Assembly (NCBI GenBank): GCA_002296185.1
Contig: DBHM01000027.1
Span: forward strand, 174,918-238,917
Direction: 5' to 3'
Length of the DNA: 64,000 bases
Source: Alphaproteobacteria bacterium UBA828
GTDB lineage: Bacteria; Pseudomonadota; Alphaproteobacteria; UBA828
The first letter of the stretch is position 1. Every line of letters starts with the position of its first letter. This document shows positions 58,030-64,000 of this stretch, piece after piece. Under the pieces are notes generated by a model. The model saw only the letters and a list, made by a program, of their open reading frames with translations. It was not told the DNA's origin and did not search any database. Made by a program: the position numbers and the translations under genes.

Positions 58030-59156
58030 GCTTTTGCTCTAATCTCTGTACTATTTATTTTACGTGCATAGGGCTTGCGAAGCATAAGATAAAATCCGAA
58101 GATTATAAAAACTGCAACATTTAAGTACATCATCCAGGCAAAATTAGGCTGCTTAGATATTAAATTTACGAGTAGAAGTCCCACTGCTTCTAGTGTAAAG
58201 CCAGCAAGAATTCCAGCTAAAATACGCCGCCATTGGCCTCTTCTGTTAAGTGTGCCGCCAATTACAGACCCTATTGCAATTGTAGTTAAGGCTATAGAAA
58301 AAAGGGGTGATACTATACGATGGTGAGCTTCCGCCAAAAATTTATTACGGTTTCTTTGATCATCATGCCCTGGTCCTGGATTGAAAAGTTCATGAATATA
58401 TCTTTCTCTTGGTTCACGCCATCGAACTTTAGGGTTTTCTGTAATCAGTTGGAGGTCCAGTGAATATGAATCAAAATATAGAAGAGATAACTGGCCTGCT
58501 GATTTATCTATTTCTTGTCGGTTGCCATTGATGAGAACAAATCTGGGACCTGATTCTGTCTGAACTAGAGTTCCACTTTCTGCCATCATTGTTACTGGGC
58601 TATCTTCCAGTCTTTCATCGTGAACAAGTATGCCGCGGAGTTGACCTTCTGAATTTCTTGCCCGCACATAAACTGTTACATCATTAGCCAGGGTATTGAA
58701 TACGCCCTCCTGAAGAAGAACTGATGAATAATCGCTACGAATAACTGTTTGTCGCTCTTTGAAGCTGCGGTAGCTTAATGGAGTGAAGTACATATTTATT
58801 GCATATACGCACACTAAGATAATTCCAGCCATAACAAGTGCTGGCCGAGCTAAGGACCACTGACTCTCTCCGCTTGCTCTTAAACTCACTAGTTCGCTGT
58901 CTATTGACAGTCTATTGTATACAAAAAGTACAGCACAGAAGAGTGCAATAGGAAGTATTACTCCTAGAAATGAAGGTAGAAGAAGCATAGAAAGGTGTAG
59001 GAAGGCGCTCAAAGACAAACCTTTATTGACAATTAAGTCAATAAATCTCAATGACTGCGTTAACCATATCACAGCTGTTAAGCCAACAGAGATAAAAATC
59101 ACTGGAAGAGCAAGCTGTTTCAGAATGTATCGCTGGTACCGAAGCATATAAATCAT
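58026..59156 (-). CDS. lptF: LPS export permease LptF
   Basis: Partner of LptG in the LPS-extracting transporter. About 376 residues in the YjgP/YjgQ family. LRYQRYILKQLALPVIFISVGLTAVIWLTQSLRF is the first helix region, given as its span; then the periplasmic jellyroll with VTVYVRARNSEGQLRGILVHDER, and three C-terminal helices. The start at 59156 (MIYMLRYQRY) or 59147 is preferred, because the longer frame from 59210 begins inside the -35 box of the likely promoter. Confidence 0.9.
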   Translation of the reverse strand: MIYMLRYQRYILKQLALPVIFISVGLTAVIWLTQSLRFIDLIVNKGLSLSAFLHLSMLLLPSFLGVILPIALFCAVLFVYNRLSIDSELVSLRASGESQWSLARPALVMAGIILVCVYAINMYFTPLSYRSFKERQTVIRSDYSSVLLQEGVFNTLANDVTVYVRARNSEGQLRGILVHDERLEDSPVTMMAESGTLVQTESGPRFVLINGNRQEIDKSAGQLSLLYFDSYSLDLQLITENPKVRWREPRERYIHELFNPGPGHDDQRNRNKFLAEAHHRIVSPLFSIALTTIAIGSVIGGTLNRRGQWRRILAGILAGFTLEAVGLLLVNLISKQPNFAWMMYLNVAVFIIFGFYLMLRKPYARKINSTEIRAKA

Positions 59157-59180
59157 TATAAAACGGGTGCACCCTACCGC

Positions 59181-59210
59181 ACAATAAAGCCATAAAACAT
59201 TGACAGTCAT
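59181..59210 (-). promoter_or_regulatory. Promoter of the lptF-lptG-lptD operon
   Basis: On the minus strand ATGACT (59210-59205), an 18-bp spacer and TATTGT (59186-59181) are followed by a GCGG discriminator. Transcription from about 59174 fits translation from 59156 or 59147. Confidence 0.35.
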
Positions 59211-59290
59211 TCTATAGTAGTCAATGAGTTATGTAATGATACAATAGTTTTATATTTTTGTTGTTTATTCCATAGTCTGGAGAAATTATT

Positions 59291-60814
59291 ATGAAGATCT
59301 CTTTTGCCCCTTTAGGAACACCTTCTAAGGGTTCCCTCATTTTTTTTGTCCCTTACGCTAAAGATTCAAGCAGCACTTGCATATTGATGGATTCTGTTAG
59401 ATCTATTGATAATGCTGTAGAAGGGGCTATTAGCCGGGCTATTGAAACAGCCAAATTTGAAGGGAATGTTAATTCAATACTGCAAATTGAGGCACCCAGT
59501 CGCCTGTCGGTCAATCGTATATTGCTTGTAGGGGTTGGCGAGAGTTCAAAAATCACACGACTTATATTACAAAGAGCTGGTGCTTCAGCCATTAATGCAC
59601 TATCAAAGTTTAAGGAATCTGAGGCCTATATGAGTATTGATCCTTATCCTTCACTAAATATGAAACCTTCTGAAATAGCTGCAGAAATTGCATGTGGTGC
59701 TAAGTTGGGTTCTTATCGTTTTACAGAGTATTTCACAAAGCCAAGCCCTGCTCGGTCTGCTTTAACATTAGAGAATTTATTTTTAATGGTTGAGAGCTCT
59801 GAAGAGTCAGAGACCATATTCAAGTTACGTAATGAGTTAGCCGAAGGTGTAAAGTTAGCAAGAGATCTGGTTTCAGAGCCTGGCAATATCAAGTATCCTG
59901 AAGCTATTGCAAAAGATATAGAGGCTCTTAGTGAATTTGGTATCGAAGTAGATATTATTCGCCGCCCATCACTTGAAGCTATGGGCATGGGAGCCTTGTT
60001 AGGCGTATCTCAGGGTAGTATTAGGGAGCCAATTGTAGGTGTTATGCGCTGGAATGGTTCTTTAAAGGGGCCAAAAGAGCCCCCAGTCGCCTTAGTTGGT
60101 AAGGGTGTAACGTTTGATACTGGTGGTATTTCTCTCAAGCCATCCGGCGGCATGGAAGAAATGAAGTATGATATGGCGGGGGCTGGTGCTGTCATCGGTG
60201 CTTTACGGGCAATAGCTGGCCGTAAAGCTAAGTGTAACGTGATAGGAGTTGTGGGCCTTGTTGAAAATATGCCAGACGGTGCTGCCCAGCGTCCAGGTGA
60301 TGTTGTTAAGACAATGTCAGGCCAGACAATCGAGGTTATAAACACTGATGCAGAGGGCCGCCTAGTTCTGGCTGATGTGCTTTGGTATACACAATCTAAT
60401 TTTAAACCTCGAGCTATGATTAATCTTGCCACCTTGACTGGCGCAGTAGTGGTGAGTTTAGGGACTCATATGGCAGGCGTTTTTTCTAATGATTTAGAAT
60501 TGGCAAACAAATTGGTCAATGCAGGCAAATTGGTAGGTGAGAATGTTTGGCAGCTCCCTCTAGACCCCAGGTATGATAAAGAAATAAATTCTGAAATTGC
60601 TGATATGAAAAATGTGGGTAAGGGAAGAGAGGCTGGCAGCATCACTGCAGCACAGCTTCTAGAGAGATTTGTTGAAGATACACCATGGGCACATATAGAT
60701 ATAGCGGGAATGGCATGGATGAAGAGGTCTGATGATCCTGTGGTTCCTAAGGGTGCTTCAGGGTTTGGTGTAAGGCTATTAGATCAGCTGATATCAAGTA
60801 ATTTTGAGGTTTGA
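59291..60814 (+). CDS. pepA: Leucyl aminopeptidase (M17)
   Basis: Two-metal cytosolic exopeptidase. It has 507 residues. The metal-binding and catalytic segments are complete: LVGKGVTFDTGGISLKPSGGMEEMKYDMAGA and the family signature NTDAEGRLVLAD, followed by NLATLTGAVVVSLG. The ribosome site is TGGAG. The gene diverges from lptF and is followed by holC, the typical order. Some M17 proteins also bind DNA; nothing here shows that. Confidence 0.96.
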   Translation: MKISFAPLGTPSKGSLIFFVPYAKDSSSTCILMDSVRSIDNAVEGAISRAIETAKFEGNVNSILQIEAPSRLSVNRILLVGVGESSKITRLILQRAGASAINALSKFKESEAYMSIDPYPSLNMKPSEIAAEIACGAKLGSYRFTEYFTKPSPARSALTLENLFLMVESSEESETIFKLRNELAEGVKLARDLVSEPGNIKYPEAIAKDIEALSEFGIEVDIIRRPSLEAMGMGALLGVSQGSIREPIVGVMRWNGSLKGPKEPPVALVGKGVTFDTGGISLKPSGGMEEMKYDMAGAGAVIGALRAIAGRKAKCNVIGVVGLVENMPDGAAQRPGDVVKTMSGQTIEVINTDAEGRLVLADVLWYTQSNFKPRAMINLATLTGAVVVSLGTHMAGVFSNDLELANKLVNAGKLVGENVWQLPLDPRYDKEINSEIADMKNVGKGREAGSITAAQLLERFVEDTPWAHIDIAGMAWMKRSDDPVVPKGASGFGVRLLDQLISSNFEV

Positions 60815-60837
60815 TACCTAAAATATGTAAGCTCCAG

Positions 60838-61284
60838 ATGACACAAGTTTCATTTTATAACTTAATAAGAGATACGCTAGAAAGCGTGCTGCCTAAGATT
60901 TTAGAAAAGGCAATGGATAATGATATAAAAGCACTAATAATTACTGCTTCAGATGAAAGGTCTCAAAGTCTTGATGAGGCTTTATGGGCCTATGATACGG
61001 ATTCATTCCTTCCTCACGGAAGGTCAAATGATTCTTTTGCGCAAGACCAGCCTATACTTATCACAAACAGTTTAGATAATAAAAATGATGCAAGTCTATT
61101 AGTAATTGTGGATGGGGTAGATGTGCCTAATATCTCAGAATTTGAAAGATGTATTGAGATTTTTTATGCTGAGGAGGCTTCTAAGGTAGATTTTGCGAAA
61201 GATCGTAGATTAAAATCTGGTTATAAAGTTAAGGTTTTTCAGCAACAAGAGAATGGTAGTTGGGAAACAAGTGAATATAGTTAG
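60838..61284 (+). CDS. holC: DNA polymerase III chi subunit
   Basis: Links the clamp loader to single-stranded DNA binding protein. It has 148 residues: MTQVSFYNLIRD, LIITASDERSQSLDEALWAYD, SFLPHG, PILITNS and VVDGVDV are the recognised segments. The ATG at 60838 gives the family start; a TTG at 60811 would overlap pepA. It is encoded right after pepA, as in most proteobacteria. Confidence 0.9.
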   Translation: MTQVSFYNLIRDTLESVLPKILEKAMDNDIKALIITASDERSQSLDEALWAYDTDSFLPHGRSNDSFAQDQPILITNSLDNKNDASLLVIVDGVDVPNISEFERCIEIFYAEEASKVDFAKDRRLKSGYKVKVFQQQENGSWETSEYS

Positions 61285-61371
61285 CGGTAATTCTTAATTA
61301 TTACTAAAAGTTTTTGCAGAAAATTAATAGAAACTCTATAAAGAGCTATCAATAAATTTGGAGGAGTAGAA

Positions 61372-61794
61372 ATGGCGACTGAGAGAACACTTTCAATTAT
61401 TAAGCCTGATGCAACTCGCAGAAACTTAACTGGTGCAATTAATAAAAAGTTTGAAGAAAGCGGGTTGAGAATTGTTGCTCAAAAAAGGATTAAGCTTACA
61501 TTAGAACAAGCGCAGCAATTTTATTTCGTTCATAAAGATCGTCCATTTTATAATGATCTTTGTTCATTTATGACTTCTGGACCGGTAGTTGTGCAAGTTC
61601 TGGAGGGTGATAACGCAGTTTCTAAGAATAGAGATATAATGGGCGCAACGAATCCAGAGGATGCAGAAGCTGGTACAGTTCGTAAGGATTTTGCAGAATC
61701 TTTAGAGGCAAATTCTGTTCACGGATCGGATTCTCAAGAAAATGCATTTATAGAGATCTCCTACTTTTTTTCAGCTACCGACATTGTTGGATAA
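61372..61794 (+). CDS. ndk: Nucleoside diphosphate kinase
   Basis: Transfers phosphate from ATP to other nucleoside diphosphates through a phospho-histidine. It has 140 residues. [17 protein letters not shown], the [18 protein letters not shown] segment, and the active-site His in [12 protein letters not shown] are present. The ribosome site GGAGGA precedes the ATG. Its stop region overlaps the first codons of a long but unlikely upstream extension of clpS. Confidence 0.97.
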   Translation: MATERTLSIIKPDATRRNLTGAINKKFEESGLRIVAQKRIKLTLEQAQQFYFVHKDRPFYNDLCSFMTSGPVVVQVLEGDNAVSKNRDIMGATNPEDAEAGTVRKDFAESLEANSVHGSDSQENAFIEISYFFSATDIVG

Positions 61795-61852
61795 ACTCTA
61801 TAGAATATTAGAATTAAGTATTCTAAAAATTTATGTGAAAGATGAATGGGTA

Positions 61853-62179
61853 ATGAGTGAGAATCACAGTGATCATGATCAAGGTCCTCAGATTGGTGTG
61901 GTTGTAGAGGAAAGAGTAAAGGTAAAAAAGCCTTCAATGTATAAGGTCCTATTATTAAATGATGATTTCACACCTATGGAATTTGTAGTCTTTATCCTTC
62001 AGAAGTTTTTTTCAATGAACAATCAGCATGCTAATGACGTGATGTTACATGTCCATAAGAAGGGAGTGGGTATTTGTGGGGTATTTACATTTGAAATAGC
62101 AGAATCAAAAGTAAATCAAGTTATGGAGTTTTCTAGGGAGAATGAGCATCCCTTACAATGTATAATGGAAAAAGATTAA
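61853..62179 (+). CDS. clpS: ClpS adaptor protein
   Basis: N-recognin that feeds N-degron substrates to ClpAP. It has 108 residues from the ATG at 61853 (MSENHSDHD). The N-terminal unstructured arm of about 25 residues is followed by [42 protein letters not shown] and the C-terminal PLQCIMEKD. The conserved DD and the hydrophobic pocket residues are present. It precedes clpA by 36 bp, as usual. Confidence 0.94.
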   Translation: MSENHSDHDQGPQIGVVVEERVKVKKPSMYKVLLLNDDFTPMEFVVFILQKFFSMNNQHANDVMLHVHKKGVGICGVFTFEIAESKVNQVMEFSRENEHPLQCIMEKD

Positions 62180-62215
62180 TTAGATATATAAATACCAACT
62201 TTATGAAGGTGAATA

Positions 62216-64000
62216 ATGTTATCTCCAGATCTTGAAAATACACTTAAGGTTGCAATGGAAAGTGCAGCTGAAAAAAACCACGAATTTGTTACTTTGGAGC
62301 ATTTATTATTAGCCCTACTTGATGATAGTGATGCTTCTAAAGTTTTGCTGGCATGTTCTATTAACATTGCGCTTCTTAGAAGTGAGCTTACTACGTTTAT
62401 TGAAGCTGATTTAAATTCTCATTTAATGGATATTAATCATACTGATAGAGAATCTCCTGTTTACTCAATTAGTTTTCATAGAGTATTACAAAGAGCTGTT
62501 ATTCACGTTCAGTCTTCTGGCAAAGACCATGTTAGTGGTGCAAATATATTAGTAGCAATATTTTCTGAGAGAGATAGTCATGCAGTATATTTTCTTCATA
62601 AGCAGGGATTGTCTCGCTATGATGTAGTGAATTTTATTTCTCATGGAATCTCAAAATCTAAAAATAGCGTAAATCAGTCTTCTGATGAAAGTTCAGATAT
62701 AGATGAAGAAGTTAATTCAGATCAAGGGGTAAGTAGGGGTGCAGAGGCTTTAGAAGCTTATTGCGCTGACTTAAATCAACGTGCTGTAGATGGAAAGATA
62801 GATCCTCTTATTGGCCGTGACGAGGAAATTGAGCGAACCGTTCAAGTGCTCTGCCGTAGGAGGAAAAATAACCCGCTTTTTGTTGGCGAGCCTGGGGTGG
62901 GAAAGACGGCAATAGCAGAAGGGCTGGCTAAGCGTATTACAACAGGTAATGTGCCTGATGTAATAAAAGACTCAACGATTTTTTCACTAGATATGGGGGC
63001 CTTATTAGCTGGTACTCGCTATCGAGGAGATTTCGAAGAAAGGATCAAGGCGGTAATTATTGCTATAGAGGAAACTCCTGGAGCTATACTTTTTATTGAT
63101 GAGATACATACTGTCATTGGTGCTGGGGCAACTTCAGGAGGCTCAATGGACGCTTCAAATATACTTAAGCCAGCACTGCAAAATGGCTCTTTAAGTTGTG
63201 TTGGCTCGACAACGTATAGAGAATATAGAAACTATCTAGAAAAGGATAGAGCTCTTGTTAGGAGATTCCAAAAAATAAACGTTAGTGAGCCCAGTACAGA
63301 TGATGCGGTTAAAATTCTTCAAGGTCTCAAGGGTCACTATGAGAAATATCATAATGTAAAATATAGTATGGACTCTCTTCGATCAGCTGTAGAACTGTCA
63401 GTGCGATATATTAATGATCGTAATCTACCTGATAAGGCGATAGATGTAATTGATGAGGCCGGTGCGGCTCAGGCTCTTAAGCCACTTAGTAAGCGTCGTA
63501 AAACTATCAAAGTGGGTGATATTGAGCTTGTAATTGCAAAAATAGCGAAGATACCAGTAAAAAAATTAACTTCAAAAGATAAGGATTCCCTCAGTAATCT
63601 CGAGCGTGACTTGGGAAGGGTAGTATTTGGTCAAAATGATGCAATTGAGCAGGTTGCAAATGCAATAAAGATGTCACGTGCAGGTTTGCGTGATCCTGAA
63701 AAGCCGATAGGTAGCTACCTATTTTCTGGACCAACAGGTGTTGGTAAAACAGAGGTTGCGCGACAATTAGCTCTTACATTAGGCTTGGAACTCATCAGGT
63801 TTGATATGTCAGAATATATTGAAAGGCACTCGGTTTCCAGGCTTATAGGCGCTCCACCAGGCTATGTTGGATTTGATCAGGGAGGTCTTTTGACTGATTC
63901 TGTTGATAAAAATCCACATTCTGTTTTATTGTTAGATGAAATAGAAAAGGCTCACGTTGATCTTTTTAATTTGCTTCTGCAAGTTATGGATTATGGAAAA
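62216..64000 (+). CDS. clpA: ClpA ATPase subunit, first 595 codons (runs off the window)
   Basis: AAA+ unfoldase that delivers substrates to ClpP; works with ClpS. The frame stays open to the window edge. The N-domain starts [21 protein letters not shown] and includes [14 protein letters not shown]. The first AAA module has [15 protein letters not shown] and the arginine-finger region. The second has GPTGVGKT and [10 protein letters not shown]. ClpA is about 760 residues, so some 165 remain outside. The start ATG at 62216 has AAGG at a good distance. Confidence 0.96.
   Translation, partial: MLSPDLENTLKVAMESAAEKNHEFVTLEHLLLALLDDSDASKVLLACSINIALLRSELTTFIEADLNSHLMDINHTDRESPVYSISFHRVLQRAVIHVQSSGKDHVSGANILVAIFSERDSHAVYFLHKQGLSRYDVVNFISHGISKSKNSVNQSSDESSDIDEEVNSDQGVSRGAEALEAYCADLNQRAVDGKIDPLIGRDEEIERTVQVLCRRRKNNPLFVGEPGVGKTAIAEGLAKRITTGNVPDVIKDSTIFSLDMGALLAGTRYRGDFEERIKAVIIAIEETPGAILFIDEIHTVIGAGATSGGSMDASNILKPALQNGSLSCVGSTTYREYRNYLEKDRALVRRFQKINVSEPSTDDAVKILQGLKGHYEKYHNVKYSMDSLRSAVELSVRYINDRNLPDKAIDVIDEAGAAQALKPLSKRRKTIKVGDIELVIAKIAKIPVKKLTSKDKDSLSNLERDLGRVVFGQNDAIEQVANAIKMSRAGLRDPEKPIGSYLFSGPTGVGKTEVARQLALTLGLELIRFDMSEYIERHSVSRLIGAPPGYVGFDQGGLLTDSVDKNPHSVLLLDEIEKAHVDLFNLLLQVMDYGK

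Noticed and set aside
59157..59210. Longer lptF start at 59210
   Set aside because: The ATG lies in the likely -35 box, has no ribosome site, and the added residues are not family-like.
61784..61852. Upstream extension of clpS starting inside ndk
   Set aside because: The 23 added residues are hydrophobic and not family-like; MSENHSDHD is the normal kind of ClpS N-terminus.

Overview
The window looks like the chromosome of an AT-rich, gene-dense alphaproteobacterium, probably free-living and possibly marine. The evidence for the class is a GcrA-type cell-cycle regulator (29.6 kb), an ELM1/DUF1022 protein beside trxB, ppx-rlmE-guaB, and the alphaproteobacterial block orders fabD-fabG-acpP-fabF-mltG-yicC-gmk, rpsF-rpsR-DUF2232-rplI-dnaB-alr-radA-cvpA and lptF-lptG-lptD-surA-rsmA. 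No rRNA, prophage, IS element or CRISPR array was seen. The lineage below class level is a guess.

Layout. 0-4.6 kb (minus): 5' end of fhs, folB, a FolM/PTR1-like reductase (one-carbon and folate metabolism) and uvrB. 4.7-7.7 kb (plus): an aspartate aminotransferase, msrP and a HAD phosphatase. 7.7-8.0 kb: a structured gap between convergent genes that may encode a small RNA. 8.0-11.1 kb (minus): LysR regulator, trxB, ELM1-family gene and tRNA-Gln(CTG). 11.3-16.2 kb (plus): ppx-rlmE, guaB, guaA.

16.2-29.3 kb is the accessory part. It starts with a two-gene, visibly G+C-richer segment (D-hydantoinase/dihydropyrimidinase and an IlvD/Edd dehydratase). A 38-codon ORF that may be a gene remnant follows. 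Next come very AT-rich genes: a DUF4396 membrane protein, a relative of the iron-sulfur photolyases that lacks three of the four cluster cysteines, and an unrecognised protein built of three similar beta-rich units. After these lie a flavin reductase-like gene and a polyamine-catabolism neighbourhood (acetylpolyamine amidohydrolase, EamA transporter, gamma-aminobutyraldehyde dehydrogenase), then a lipoprotein hydrolase.

29.5-64 kb is mostly housekeeping: gcrA; envelope assembly (TPR protein, bamB) and der; an SDR, cvpA, radA, mlaE/mlaF, alr, dnaB, cfa; ribosomal proteins L9, S18 and S6; type II fatty-acid synthesis with mltG, yicC and gmk; LPS transport (lptF, lptG, lptD) with surA and rsmA; then pepA-holC, ndk, clpS and the 5' part of clpA. 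Compared with the usual alphaproteobacterial order, purF is absent between cvpA and the SDR gene, and pdxA is absent between surA and rsmA.

Several housekeeping promoters read by eye share a -10 box followed by a GC-rich discriminator. This is compatible with growth-rate or stringent control, but it was not tested statistically.
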